DNA from: an uncultured Pelagibacteraceae bacterium | GTDB lineage: Bacteria; Pseudomonadota; Alphaproteobacteria; Pelagibacterales; Pelagibacteraceae | DNA length: 64,000 nt | Direction: 5' to 3' | Assembly: GCA_902555275.1 (NCBI GenBank) | Contig: CACDRY010000003.1 | Coordinates: forward strand, 62,001 to 126,000 | Part shown: piece after piece, positions 34,485 to 43,535 of the stretch | How positions within the stretch are numbered: the first letter of the stretch is position 1 | Layout of the letters: each line of letters begins with the position of its first letter | Program-made: the position numbers and the translations under genes | Notes under the pieces: model-generated | The model's input: only the letters and a program-made list of their open reading frames with translations | Database searches by the model: none | What the model was told of the DNA's origin: nothing

Positions 34485-35704
34485 GTTCTGAAAAATTTTT
34501 TACTACAAAAAAAGCATTAATTACTTTAGTAGCAGCATCGTCTGTTGTAATTGTTTCACTTGGAATAAGACAGACTTTTGGATTATTTTTTTTTGATTTT
34601 AACACAGACCTTGATATTTCTATTTCACATTTTGGATTTGTAGTTGGATTGCAACTTTTGATGTGGGGAGTTTTTAGCCCTGTGTTTGGATATATAACTG
34701 ATAAGTATGGAGGTGCAGCAGCAATCTTTATTGGTTTTTTATTTTATTTAGCAGGGTTGTTACTTTTCTATTCTGGATTAAATACTGGATATTTTTTTAC
34801 ATTAACAATTGGTTTATTTATTGGAATAGGTCTGGGCGGGACAGCGATAAGTATTCCTGTATCAGTTGTTGCAAAGCATTTTCCTGCCTCAAATAGAACA
34901 ATTGCTACAGGAATTGTAACATGCGCAGGTTCATTTGGATTTTTTGTATCACCTTTGCTGGTCAGATATTCTTTAATTGAAATAGGTTGGGAAATTACTA
35001 TTCTATATTTCTGTTTTTTATTAGGTATTGGCTTAATTGTTTCATTATTTGTAAGTACTCCTAAAATTCCAGCAGGAAGTAACAATCAAGATAATAAACA
35101 AACAGCTTCAGAGGCCTTAAGAGAGGCTTTCACTAATAAAAGTTTTATATTTTTAACACTTGGATTTTTTGTCTGTGGTTGGCATATAGCATTAGTAGCT
35201 ACTCATATTCCAAAATATATGATGGATAAAGGGATGCCAGATTGGACAGCAGCAATGATATTAGCATTAGTTGGAGTATTTAATATGATAGGAACACTTG
35301 GTAGTGGTTATTTGGCTACTAGGTATAGTAAAAAGAAAGTTTTAAGCGCGATATACTTGTTAAGAGGAGTTTCTTTAATTTATTTTTTATTCCTACCACC
35401 AAGTATATTTAATTCTGTTGTATTCGGTGTAACGTTTGGACTTTTATGGCTTTCTACTGTTCCACCAACTAACGGTTTAGTAGGGCACATTTTTGGAACA
35501 AAACACTTAGGTCTTTTATACGGTATTGTATTTGTTAGTCATCAGATTGGGTCTTTTCTTGGAGCTTATCTTGGTGGAGTTTTTTATGAGATGTATGGAA
35601 ATTTCGATTATGCATGGTACGCTTCTATCGCATTATCAATTTTTGCAGGTGTGATACATTTACCTATTATAGAGAAAACAATTGAAAGAGCTCAAACAGC
35701 ATAA
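34481..35704 (+). CDS. MFS transporter (OFA/monocarboxylate-like)
   Basis: A 407-residue protein with 12 membrane helices in two bundles separated by a charged loop (about 195-215). The helix 2-3 loop has GYITDKYGGAAAIFIG (MFS motif A variant), and LGIRQTFGLFFFDF in helix 1 resembles oxalate:formate antiporter/monocarboxylate-type members. The substrate is unknown. It is coupled to the metC-like gene (ATGA) and overlaps the pabB start by 23 bases, so these genes form one transcript. Confidence 0.85.
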   Translation: MSSEKFFTTKKALITLVAASSVVIVSLGIRQTFGLFFFDFNTDLDISISHFGFVVGLQLLMWGVFSPVFGYITDKYGGAAAIFIGFLFYLAGLLLFYSGLNTGYFFTLTIGLFIGIGLGGTAISIPVSVVAKHFPASNRTIATGIVTCAGSFGFFVSPLLVRYSLIEIGWEITILYFCFLLGIGLIVSLFVSTPKIPAGSNNQDNKQTASEALREAFTNKSFIFLTLGFFVCGWHIALVATHIPKYMMDKGMPDWTAAMILALVGVFNMIGTLGSGYLATRYSKKKVLSAIYLLRGVSLIYFLFLPPSIFNSVVFGVTFGLLWLSTVPPTNGLVGHIFGTKHLGLLYGIVFVSHQIGSFLGAYLGGVFYEMYGNFDYAWYASIALSIFAGVIHLPIIEKTIERAQTA

Positions 35705-36896
35705 ACTTAAATTTAATAAATATTTAGAAAAGCTTTATCAGTCTAATAAGCCCCTTATTATCTATAAAGTTGACAGTGGGTATAATATTTATACGGATTT
35801 TTCAAAGAAAATAACACTTAATAAAAATAATATTTCAAAATTTTTAGATAGCTTTTCTTCAAAAAAATATAGAAAAGAAACTGACTTGTATGTGGGATTT
35901 TTTGGTTATGAGATTTTATGTAGTCTTTTAAATTTATCTTTAAAAAATCAAAAAAAAATGAACTTCTACAAAGGTATTTTTTATAAGCCTGAAACTTTAA
36001 TAAAAATAAGAAACAAAATTATAATTCATTCAAATTTAAAAAAGGCAAAATTTAATAATGTTTTTCAAAAAACTAAAATTCTCACCCCCTTCAAACTAAA
36101 TATAGACTTTAATAAATATCAAAAAATATTTGATACATTTTCCAGAAAAATTATAGAAGGAGAAACTTATCAAATAAAAATATGCACAAAATATAAGAAT
36201 AAATCGACTATTAATTCAGTAAATTTCTTTTGGAAACTTATGAAGATAAACTCCTCGCCCGAGTCATTTATGATAAGAGATAAAGATTATTCAATAGTTA
36301 GCTGCTCACCTGAAACTTTAATTCACAGGGTAGGTAATCTTATTATCACCAAACCTATTGCGGGAACCTTAAAAAAAAATAAATATACAACAAAATCTAA
36401 AGCTCTCAAATTCTTTAGAAATAACATCAAAGAAACTAAAGAACATAATATGATTGTTGACCTTGAAAGAAACGACTTATCTAGAATATGCAAACCAGGT
36501 ACAGTAAAAATCAAAAAACAAAAATATGTGGAAGAATATAAGCACCTATACCACTACGTAACTAGCATTATTGGAAAATTAAATAAAAAAACATCTGTTA
36601 AAGAAATAATTAAGTCAATGATGCCAGGTGGATCTGTCATTGGTTGTCCTAAAATAAGAACATTGGAATTACTTAATTCGCAAGAAAAAGAGGATAGAAA
36701 TATTTTTACTGGAAGTTTTGGGTATATAAAATTTAACCAGGATATGCGGTTTAATATAATTATTAGATCAATTTTAAACTTTAAAAGTAAATCAGAAATA
36801 TCTGCAGCTTCTGGAGTTGTGTTAGACAGCAATTCAAAAAAAGAATTCAATGAAAACTTTATCAAAGCAAAATCACTTTTGGAATTATTTAAATGA
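35682..36896 (+). CDS. pabB: Aminodeoxychorismate/anthranilate synthase component I
   Basis: A 404-residue chorismate-binding enzyme from a TTG start within the MFS gene. Motifs are GETYQIKICTKY, SCSPETLIHR, DLERNDLSRICKPG, HLYHYVTSIIGKL and MPGGSVIGCPKIRTLELL. The product-determining motif reads KPIAGT, as in anthranilate synthase (TrpE), rather than the PIKGT of classic PabB with its catalytic Lys. Coupling to pabA and an aminodeoxychorismate-lyase-type gene argues for p-aminobenzoate synthesis. Both readings stay open. Confidence 0.8.
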   Translation: MKELKQHKLKFNKYLEKLYQSNKPLIIYKVDSGYNIYTDFSKKITLNKNNISKFLDSFSSKKYRKETDLYVGFFGYEILCSLLNLSLKNQKKMNFYKGIFYKPETLIKIRNKIIIHSNLKKAKFNNVFQKTKILTPFKLNIDFNKYQKIFDTFSRKIIEGETYQIKICTKYKNKSTINSVNFFWKLMKINSSPESFMIRDKDYSIVSCSPETLIHRVGNLIITKPIAGTLKKNKYTTKSKALKFFRNNIKETKEHNMIVDLERNDLSRICKPGTVKIKKQKYVEEYKHLYHYVTSIIGKLNKKTSVKEIIKSMMPGGSVIGCPKIRTLELLNSQEKEDRNIFTGSFGYIKFNQDMRFNIIIRSILNFKSKSEISAASGVVLDSNSKKEFNENFIKAKSLLELFK

Positions 36897-37450
36897 TTTA
36901 TATTATTGATCATCAAGATTCATTTACATGGAATGTGGTTCATCAATTTTCTGAATTTGATGAAGTTTATTGCTCAAATTACTTTGATATAAATAAAAAA
37001 ATTTTAGATAAATGTAATACGATTGTATTTTCTCCTGGACCAGGATCACCCAAAGATTACCCAATATCTATAAAGATTTATAATAAATTCAAAGGACTAA
37101 AAAAAATTATTGGTATCTGTCTTGGTTATCAATTGATCTTACACAGTGAAAATGGAAAAATTATTCAGCAAAAAAATATTTACCATGGTTTTCAATCGAC
37201 TGTTAAAGTTACAAGCAATAATTCTATTTTTAAAAAAAATTCAATTTTTAAAGTTGGCAGGTACCATTCACTCAAGTTAAAAGAACCTTTTATGAAAGAG
37301 AAATTTAATATAACAATGAGATGTACTAAATCTCATATAGCAATGGGTTTCGAAAATACTCAAGATGATGTATATGGATTTCAGTTTCACCCAGAATCTT
37401 TTTTGACAAATAATGGTAAAATACTTATTAAAAAAATCTTATCAGCGTAA
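36893..37450 (+). CDS. pabA: Glutamine amidotransferase component II
   Basis: A 185-residue class-I glutaminase. It has VFSPGPGSPKDYP, the nucleophile Cys in IGICLGYQLIL (family GVCLGHQ), and the His-Glu pair in GFQFHPESFLT. It delivers ammonia to the component I upstream, whose stop it overlaps (ATGA). Its last 38 bases overlap the next gene. TrpG and PabA are often interchangeable, so the partner decides the pathway. Confidence 0.9.
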   Translation: MIYIIDHQDSFTWNVVHQFSEFDEVYCSNYFDINKKILDKCNTIVFSPGPGSPKDYPISIKIYNKFKGLKKIIGICLGYQLILHSENGKIIQQKNIYHGFQSTVKVTSNNSIFKKNSIFKVGRYHSLKLKEPFMKEKFNITMRCTKSHIAMGFENTQDDVYGFQFHPESFLTNNGKILIKKILSA

Positions 37451-38183
37451 AAACTTTAAAGAAATTGAGTTTGATGATCTATGGAACAAGGAAGGAGTTT
37501 TTACAACAATGTGGATCTATAATAAGCCACCTAAAATTCTTTTTTTTAAAACACACATTGATAATTTAATAAAATCTTTAAAGGCTTATAAGATATATGA
37601 TAAAGGAATAAAAAGTAAAATATTAAAATTAATAAATGAAAATATAGATAAAACTAAATCTTATAATCATTTACTCAGAGTTGCTTTAAATAAAAATACT
37701 ATTTCAATATCTCTAAGAGACAGAGTCAAACTTAACAATAAATTTGGCATTAAATTAGTAAACTATGAAAGAGTGAAACCTGAATATAAAAACTTAAAAT
37801 ACAAAAAAATACTAGGATATTTATCTAAAATGAATACTTCTAAAGAAGACATTGCTTTATGCGTAAAAGATAAAATATTTGAAACTGGAACTTCAAATTT
37901 ATTATTTGTAAAAAATAACAAAATTTATTCACCTAAAAACAAATATTATATGGGAACTAATTTTAAATTTTATGAAAAAAAATTTAACATAATTAAAAAA
38001 GATATTTATCTTAAAGAATTAAATCAATTTGATGAAATTTTATTAGTTGGTTCTGGCAAAGGTGTTGTTTCTACAAGCTATATTTTAGATAGAAATTGGA
38101 GGAGAAAAAAAACAAAGGTATTTAATTTGATGAACAAAACTTTTAAAAAAGAATTTAAAAAAGAAAAATATATTTTTAATTAA
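37413..38183 (+). CDS. pabC: Aminodeoxychorismate lyase-like class-IV PLP enzyme
   Basis: A 256-residue branched-chain-aminotransferase/PabC-fold protein. GVFTTMWIYNKPPK followed by KTHIDNLIKSL is the N-terminal family pattern. The central YLSKMNTS segment holds a candidate PLP Lys, and FETGTSNLLFVKNNKIYSP is the best-conserved block. It would release pyruvate from aminodeoxychorismate to give p-aminobenzoate. The sequence is divergent and Lys-rich, and the exact start within the pabA overlap is uncertain. Confidence 0.75.
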   Translation: MVKYLLKKSYQRKNFKEIEFDDLWNKEGVFTTMWIYNKPPKILFFKTHIDNLIKSLKAYKIYDKGIKSKILKLINENIDKTKSYNHLLRVALNKNTISISLRDRVKLNNKFGIKLVNYERVKPEYKNLKYKKILGYLSKMNTSKEDIALCVKDKIFETGTSNLLFVKNNKIYSPKNKYYMGTNFKFYEKKFNIIKKDIYLKELNQFDEILLVGSGKGVVSTSYILDRNWRRKKTKVFNLMNKTFKKEFKKEKYIFN

Positions 38184-38186
38184 ATA

Positions 38187-38588
38187 ATGAGAGATCCAAA
38201 TAACCCGTGTTTATTTTGTAAAATATCTAAAAAAGAATTTGAGTTAGAAAATGAATTAGCTTATGCAAGTTATGATAGTTACCCAGTTTCCAAATATCAT
38301 GCTTTAATAATCCCAAAAAGACATGTTGAAAATTATTTTGAACTTCGTAATGAAGAAGTATTAGCATGTGACGCTCTATTAAAAGAACTAAAAAAGAAAC
38401 TTGAGGATAAAGACAATACCATTGATGGTTTTAATGTAGGATCAAATTCTGGCAAATCCGCAGGACAATCAATTAATCATTGTCACATCCATCTGATTCC
38501 AAGAAGATTAGGAGATGTTGATAACCCTCAAGGTGGTGTAAGAAGTGTAATAGCTTCTAAACAGCACTATGTAAGAAAAAACAAATAA
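38187..38588 (+). CDS. HIT-family nucleotide hydrolase
   Basis: A 133-residue histidine-triad protein. The active-site triad is INHCHIHLIPRR (HxHxH). NPCLFCKISKKEFE is an N-terminal Cys pair typical of bacterial Hit proteins, and ALIIPKRHVENYFEL is the other conserved block. It probably splits Ap4A or nucleotide-amine conjugates. It begins 3 bases after pabC and is probably the last gene of that operon. Confidence 0.9.
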   Translation: MRDPNNPCLFCKISKKEFELENELAYASYDSYPVSKYHALIIPKRHVENYFELRNEEVLACDALLKELKKKLEDKDNTIDGFNVGSNSGKSAGQSINHCHIHLIPRRLGDVDNPQGGVRSVIASKQHYVRKNK

Positions 38589-38682
38589 TATTAAGTCATA
38601 AGTCCTGTTGAAATGTCATTATATCGCGGTTGATCTCTCTAAATAAGTATACTAAAAATCTTAGGCGGAAGGATAAATCATA

Positions 38683-39483
38683 ATGATTTCAACAAACCCA
38701 TTTTTAATCTTAGCAGATAGTGTGCCACCAATATTAATGCAATCTTTTGTAATTTTGATGGGTTTATTAATTTTAGTTGGAACTGTTATGGATATAATTC
38801 ACAAAAAAAACGTAAAATATTTTTTTGAAAACGCAAAAAAGGCAAAATTGTCTGCTTCAAAAACTTTATCTACAGGGGAAAGAATTTCAGTAATATCTAA
38901 AACAATTGTAAGTGACATTGCAACTACATCAGAACTAGGAGCTGGGAAAAGACGGCTAGCACATGTGATGGGAATGTATGGAACTATACTTTTTTGGATA
39001 GGTTCAGTTGTTATGATATTTTTTTACACATCTCCTGGATCAGTAACACCATCTGCATGGCCAATCATTTGGCATTTAGGTGCAGCATTAACTGTGCTCG
39101 GTGGATCTTGGTTTTGGTTTTTTTTAAGAGTTGATGTTTATTCTGAAGCACAACCTTGGTACAGAGTTATAAAAGCTGATTTATTTGTTTTAGCATTGAT
39201 TGCTTCTTCCTTATTTGGATTAATCTGGTCTTTTCTACAATCATTAAATCTGCAAGGAAGATGGGATGATGTTGTATTCTTAGCTTTATTTATTGTTGCT
39301 AACTTAGTTTTATTTGGCGGTGTATATTGGTCAAAATTTGCACATATGTTTTATAAACCAGGTGCAGCTCTTCAAAAAAATTTAGCTGAGGCAGATGGCT
39401 CAAGAGATAATTTACCACCTGAGTCAGATGCACCTGAGCAATTTGGTCTTGGTATTAAAAGAGAGGAGCCAAAACATTATTAA
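38683..39483 (+). CDS. aprM: AprM-type membrane protein for adenylylsulfate reductase
   Basis: A 266-residue protein with five or six membrane helices and two soluble loops (MGMYGTILFWIGSVVMIFF; WHLGAALTVLGGSWFWFFLR). Conserved histidines in the helices could bind heme. It sits directly upstream of aprB-aprA. In sulfur-oxidising bacteria without QmoABC, including SAR11, AprM is proposed to link AprBA to the quinone pool. GGAAGG precedes the ATG. Assignment depends mainly on context. Confidence 0.85.
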   Translation: MISTNPFLILADSVPPILMQSFVILMGLLILVGTVMDIIHKKNVKYFFENAKKAKLSASKTLSTGERISVISKTIVSDIATTSELGAGKRRLAHVMGMYGTILFWIGSVVMIFFYTSPGSVTPSAWPIIWHLGAALTVLGGSWFWFFLRVDVYSEAQPWYRVIKADLFVLALIASSLFGLIWSFLQSLNLQGRWDDVVFLALFIVANLVLFGGVYWSKFAHMFYKPGAALQKNLAEADGSRDNLPPESDAPEQFGLGIKREEPKHY

Positions 39484-39517
39484 TATGATAAAGAATATAA
39501 AGGAGAAAATATAAATT

Positions 39518-39988
39518 ATGTCAACTTTTGTATATATGACCAGATGTGATGGATGTGGTCACTGTGTAGATATTTGTCCGTCAGATATAATGCATATCGA
39601 TGAAACAATAAGAAGAGCAAAAAATATTGAACCAAATTTTTGCTGGGAATGCTACTCATGTGTAAAAGCGTGTCCTAATCATGCCATCGATGTAAGAGGT
39701 TACGCAGATTTTGCTCCAATGGGTCATAGTGTAAGAGTTAGAAGAGAAGAAGAGAAAGGAACTATTTCTTGGAGGATAAAATTTAGAAATGGAACTGAAA
39801 AGAATTTTGTATCACCTATAACAACAAAGCCATGGGGTAAATATATTCCAAATTTAGCTGAAGGTGACAAACCAAATCAAGGAGAAATCAATTCTCAAAT
39901 TCTCTATTCAGAGCCAGAAGGACTTAATACAAACCAAGAATTACCTAAAGTTGATAAGAGCGCCTTTAAAAAAGGGGTTTATTATTAA
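39518..39988 (+). CDS. aprB: Adenylylsulfate reductase beta subunit
   Basis: A 156-residue ferredoxin-like subunit with eight cysteines in two [4Fe-4S] motifs: Cys10, 13, 16, 20 (CDGCGHCVDICP) and Cys42, 45, 48, 52 (CWECYSCVKACP). VRGYADFAPMGHSVRVRR and a C-terminal tail that wraps around AprA follow. Its stop overlaps the aprA ATG (TAATG). In this organism type the complex is expected to work oxidatively, making APS from sulfite and AMP. Confidence 0.95.
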   Translation: MSTFVYMTRCDGCGHCVDICPSDIMHIDETIRRAKNIEPNFCWECYSCVKACPNHAIDVRGYADFAPMGHSVRVRREEEKGTISWRIKFRNGTEKNFVSPITTKPWGKYIPNLAEGDKPNQGEINSQILYSEPEGLNTNQELPKVDKSAFKKGVYY

Positions 39989-41844
39989 TGGCTAGAAAAA
40001 CTATTGTAGAAAATTGTGATGTACTTGTAGTCGGTGGAGGTATGGCCGGTACCGGTGCAACATTTGAAGCTAGACACTGGGGAAGAGATTTAAAAATAGT
40101 CTGTGTTGAAAAAGCCAATATAGATAGAAGTGGTGCAGTCGCGCAAGGGCTTTATGCAATCAATTGTTACATGGGAATGCAGTGGGGTGAGAATCAACCC
40201 GAAGATCATGTAAGATATGCAAGAAATGATTTAATGGGATTAGTAAGGGAAGATCTTGGATACGATATGGCGCGACACGTAGACTCAACTGTTCATATGT
40301 TTGATGAATGGGGTCTTCCAATGATGAAGAATAAAGAAACAGGTCGTTACCAAAGAGAGGGTAAATGGCAAATAATGATACATGGTGAAAGCTATAAACC
40401 AATCGTAGCTGAGGCAGCAAAGAAATCAGCAGATAAAATTTATAACAGAATTATGATTACTCATCTTTTAATGGATGAAAACAAAGAAAATAGAGTTGGG
40501 GGAGCTGTTGGATTTAATATGAGAACTGGTGACTACCATGTATTTAAAGCAAAGACAGTTATTGTAGCCGCTGGCGGAGCTTCACATATTTTTAAACCAA
40601 GAGCAGTTGGTGAAGGAATGGGTAGAACTTGGTATGCCCCTTGGAGCAACGGTTCAGCATATGCATTACCTATTGCTGCTGGTGCTAAAATGACTCAAAT
40701 GGAAAATAGAATTGTCCTTTGTAGATTTAAAGATGGTTATGGTCCAGTTGGTGCATATTTCTTACATCTTAAAACATACACCCAAAACGCGAATGGTGAG
40801 AATTATGAGAAGAAATGGTATGAAAAAACCAAAGAATTAGTTGGAGAGTATATTGATCATCATCCAACTCCAACATGTTTACGTAATCACGCTTTCATTC
40901 AAGAAACTATGGCAGGTGGAGGACCTATTCATATGGTTACCAAAGAAGCCTTCCAGGATCCACACTTAGAAACAGTGGGTTGGGAAAATTTCCTAGGTAT
41001 GACTGTAGGACAGGCGGTAGTTTGGGCATCTCAAAATATTGATCCAAAATATACTAATCCAGAATTAACAACCTCTGAGCCATACGTTATGGGTTCACAC
41101 GCAACTTGTTCTGGTGCATGGGTTAGTGGACCAGAAGACTTATCACCACCTGAATATTTCTGGGGTTATAACAGAATGACAACAATAGAAGGCTTATTTG
41201 GAGCTGGTGATACCGTAGGAGGTAGTGCTCACAAATTTTCATCTGGATCATTTACTGAAGGGAGACTTGCAGCAAAAGCAGCTGTTAAATACATAGAAGA
41301 ACAAAAAGCAGCTGACATTAACGTTAGTGATAAGCAATGTGAGGATTTTAAAGAAGTGATTTATAAACCCCTTGAAAATTACACAGTTGGAAGAAACGAA
41401 ATAACTGGAGGAACAGTGTCTCCAAGTTATATTTCTCCTATTCAAGGTTTACAGAGACTACAAAAAATTATGGACGAATATGTTGGTGGGATAAGTTATA
41501 ATTATATGACTAACGAAAATACTCTCAAGAAAGGTCTTGAGTTGTTAGCATGGCTTGAAGAAGATTTAGAAAATGTAGGTGCTGAAGACTACCATCAACT
41601 TATGAGAGCTTGGGAGCTCAAACATAGAACATTAACCTCACAATGTGTAACTGAGCATACTTTATTTAGGCAGGAAACACGTTGGCCTGGATACTATTAC
41701 AGAGGTGATTATATGAAACTCGATGATGAAAATTGGCATTGTTTAACATTATCTAGAAGAGATCCAAAAACAGGCAAATTTACAATGGAAAAGGCTCCTG
41801 TTTATCATATCGTAGACGAAAAAGAGAAAAAAGAAGCTTCCTAA
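39988..41844 (+). CDS. aprA: Adenylylsulfate reductase alpha subunit (FAD)
   Basis: A 618-residue flavoprotein of the fumarate-reductase type. It has the N-terminal dinucleotide fold CDVLVVGGGMAGTGATFEA, then GAVAQGLYAINCYMG, FKPRAVGEGMGRTWYAPW, SHATCSGAWVSGPED and GAGDTVGGSAHKFSSGSF, all AprA landmarks. Length is normal. With AprB and AprM it oxidises sulfite from Xsc and SuyAB to adenylylsulfate, passing electrons to quinone. No ATP sulfurylase gene is in the window. Confidence 0.96.
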   Translation: MARKTIVENCDVLVVGGGMAGTGATFEARHWGRDLKIVCVEKANIDRSGAVAQGLYAINCYMGMQWGENQPEDHVRYARNDLMGLVREDLGYDMARHVDSTVHMFDEWGLPMMKNKETGRYQREGKWQIMIHGESYKPIVAEAAKKSADKIYNRIMITHLLMDENKENRVGGAVGFNMRTGDYHVFKAKTVIVAAGGASHIFKPRAVGEGMGRTWYAPWSNGSAYALPIAAGAKMTQMENRIVLCRFKDGYGPVGAYFLHLKTYTQNANGENYEKKWYEKTKELVGEYIDHHPTPTCLRNHAFIQETMAGGGPIHMVTKEAFQDPHLETVGWENFLGMTVGQAVVWASQNIDPKYTNPELTTSEPYVMGSHATCSGAWVSGPEDLSPPEYFWGYNRMTTIEGLFGAGDTVGGSAHKFSSGSFTEGRLAAKAAVKYIEEQKAADINVSDKQCEDFKEVIYKPLENYTVGRNEITGGTVSPSYISPIQGLQRLQKIMDEYVGGISYNYMTNENTLKKGLELLAWLEEDLENVGAEDYHQLMRAWELKHRTLTSQCVTEHTLFRQETRWPGYYYRGDYMKLDDENWHCLTLSRRDPKTGKFTMEKAPVYHIVDEKEKKEAS

Positions 41845-41860
41845 TTTTTAAGATAGGTAA

Positions 41861-42211
41861 ATGAGTCTTTTAGAGAAATCCGACGAGGAAATAATCAAAA
41901 TTGCAGATCCTATTTGGGCAAACTTAGTTAAATCATCAAATATTAAGGATTATGGTGGTTTTACTAGAGATCTTTCATCTCAAATGATGTATGGGGCTAA
42001 TGAAGTTGAGCTTGGAAAACAATGGGCAAGTAATAAATTAATCTCAAGTTTAGCAGAGGGATGTAAGGCAATTGGGTGTTTAAGACGAGGACTTTATATA
42101 ACTGTGTTGTATAGACAGACAAGTACTGAGATACCAGGTGACTTTTTGGGAAGGTTAGTGCTTGGAGAAGAAGGTGACGAAGTAAAAGTTTTTGGAGCAA
42201 CTATTTTTTAA
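41861..42211 (+). CDS. Conserved-looking hypothetical protein following aprA (116 aa)
   Basis: A soluble protein with no signal peptide and one recognisable trait: CKAIGCLRRGLYI with two cysteines four apart. The start, LLEKSDEEIIKIADPIWANLVKSSN, is a helical segment, and the C-terminal part is beta-rich. I know no family. It begins 16 bases after aprA in the same direction, so it is probably in the aprMBA transcript. A role as chaperone, assembly factor or electron carrier for AprBA is inference from position only. Confidence 0.7.
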   Translation: MSLLEKSDEEIIKIADPIWANLVKSSNIKDYGGFTRDLSSQMMYGANEVELGKQWASNKLISSLAEGCKAIGCLRRGLYITVLYRQTSTEIPGDFLGRLVLGEEGDEVKVFGATIF

Positions 42212-42237
42212 AAAATTATTTGCATTTTATATAACTT

Positions 42238-42399
42238 ATGGTTATTTGGAGAATGCGAGTTAATTTAAAAGAAAATTTCAAAAATATTCCCTCATTCTTC
42301 CAAAATCAAATAAGTAAAATAATTAAATCTTTTTTATATCTATTTATCTTTTTTGCGTGGGGCGTAATACTTCTTAGCACAGCACAAAATTTTATCTAA
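42238..42399 (+). CDS. Possible small membrane protein (53 aa)
   Basis: A short frame between the 116-residue gene and tauE: a basic N-terminal part and one hydrophobic helix (FLYLFIFFAWGVILLSTAQ). A second in-frame ATG at 42253 has GGAG close before it. The composition is that of a membrane peptide, but AT-rich sequence yields such frames by chance, so coding is unproven. Confidence 0.4.
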   Translation: MVIWRMRVNLKENFKNIPSFFQNQISKIIKSFLYLFIFFAWGVILLSTAQNFI

Positions 42400-42423
42400 A
42401 ACTACTCATATTTATTGACTTTG

Positions 42424-42439
42424 TATTCCTAGAGGAATA
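42424..42439. promoter_or_regulatory. Palindrome at the tauE promoter
   Basis: TATTCC-TAGA-GGAATA is a perfect 6-base dyad about 10-25 bases before the tauE ATG, close after a TTGACT box (42416-42421). A bound protein would block transcription or translation of the exporter gene. Confidence 0.45.
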
Positions 42440-42449
42440 ATTACTTTAA

Positions 42450-43535
42450 ATGGAGTATTTTCTTCCAATCGCACAAGTCGAAATAAATTTACTTTTCATT
42501 TTTGGTCTTAGTTTAGTCGTAGGAATTTTATCTGGTTTGTTTGGAGTTGGTGGTGGATTTTTAATGACACCTTTTTTAATTTTTTTAGGCGTACCTCCTA
42601 TTTATGCAGTTCCTAATGAGGCTAGTAATATTTTAGGAACCTCTGTCTCTGGATCTACAACCCATTATCTTAAAGGAACACTTGACTATAAAATGGGTTT
42701 CATGATTGTGATTGGAGGAACTGTCGGAACAATACTTGGAATTATAACTTTTTCATATTTCAAAGATATTGGTAAAATTAATGTAGTCATTTCTTTAGCT
42801 TATATGTACATCCTTGCAATTTTAGGAACCTTTATGCTTATTCAAGGTGTTTCAGAAATTGATAAAGCAAGAAAAAAAATTACTGAGAGAAAAAAATTAC
42901 ATAAACATTATTGGATACATGGACTGCCTTTAAGAATGCGTTTCAAAAAGTCTCAACTTTATGAAAGTGCGTTTACTCCAATAATAATTGGTTTAATAGT
43001 TGGTTTCATTGCTGCAATAATGGGAATAGGTGGTGCTTTTATTTTGGTTCCAGCAATGATCTATATTATTGGAATGCCAACAAGGTTAATTCCAGGAACT
43101 TCTCTTTTTGTAACTATATTTATAAGTGCGATTGTAACAATTTTACATGCTTTAAATTATGGAACTATAGATTTAATTTTAGTTACAGTATTAATTTTAG
43201 GTTCGATAATCGGTGTACAGTTTGGACAAAAAATTGGAGAAAAAATTGATAGTTCTGAATTTAAAACTATTTTAGCAATATTATTATTATTAGTTGGTAT
43301 AGCAATTGCTTATGATACTTTTATCAAAGATGAAAAAACAACAAGTGCTATTGTTAATGCTACAGATAATTTAGGACCATTAAGTGAATTTATATTAAAT
43401 TTTTCAAGAGATTTACCAGTATTTTACGGCCTTACCTCAGTTTTGCTTGCTGTAGTACTTGGAGTTGGAGCTGCAATGATTAGAAGAGTTTATTCTAATT
43501 GGGATGATAAAAGATTAGCAAAATTAAAAAAATAA
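42450..43535 (+). CDS. tauE: TauE/SafE-family (sulfite exporter-like) membrane protein
   Basis: A 361-residue protein with about nine helices and the duplicated TauE/SafE motif: LFGVGGGFLMTPFLIFLG in the first half and IMGIGGAFILVPAMIYIIG in the second. A charged loop (about 140-170) divides the halves. Members export sulfite, sulfoacetate or related C1/C2 anions. It lies downstream of aprMBA and its stop abuts the suyB stop without a gap, so export of excess sulfite from sulfonate cleavage is the obvious proposal. Confidence 0.88.
   Translation: MEYFLPIAQVEINLLFIFGLSLVVGILSGLFGVGGGFLMTPFLIFLGVPPIYAVPNEASNILGTSVSGSTTHYLKGTLDYKMGFMIVIGGTVGTILGIITFSYFKDIGKINVVISLAYMYILAILGTFMLIQGVSEIDKARKKITERKKLHKHYWIHGLPLRMRFKKSQLYESAFTPIIIGLIVGFIAAIMGIGGAFILVPAMIYIIGMPTRLIPGTSLFVTIFISAIVTILHALNYGTIDLILVTVLILGSIIGVQFGQKIGEKIDSSEFKTILAILLLLVGIAIAYDTFIKDEKTTSAIVNATDNLGPLSEFILNFSRDLPVFYGLTSVLLAVVLGVGAAMIRRVYSNWDDKRLAKLKK

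Noticed and set aside
38640-38682. Sigma-70 promoter for aprM with TATACT at 38648-38653
   Set aside because: No acceptable -35 box at 16-18 bases; TTGATC is only 12 bases away, so the promoter was not listed.
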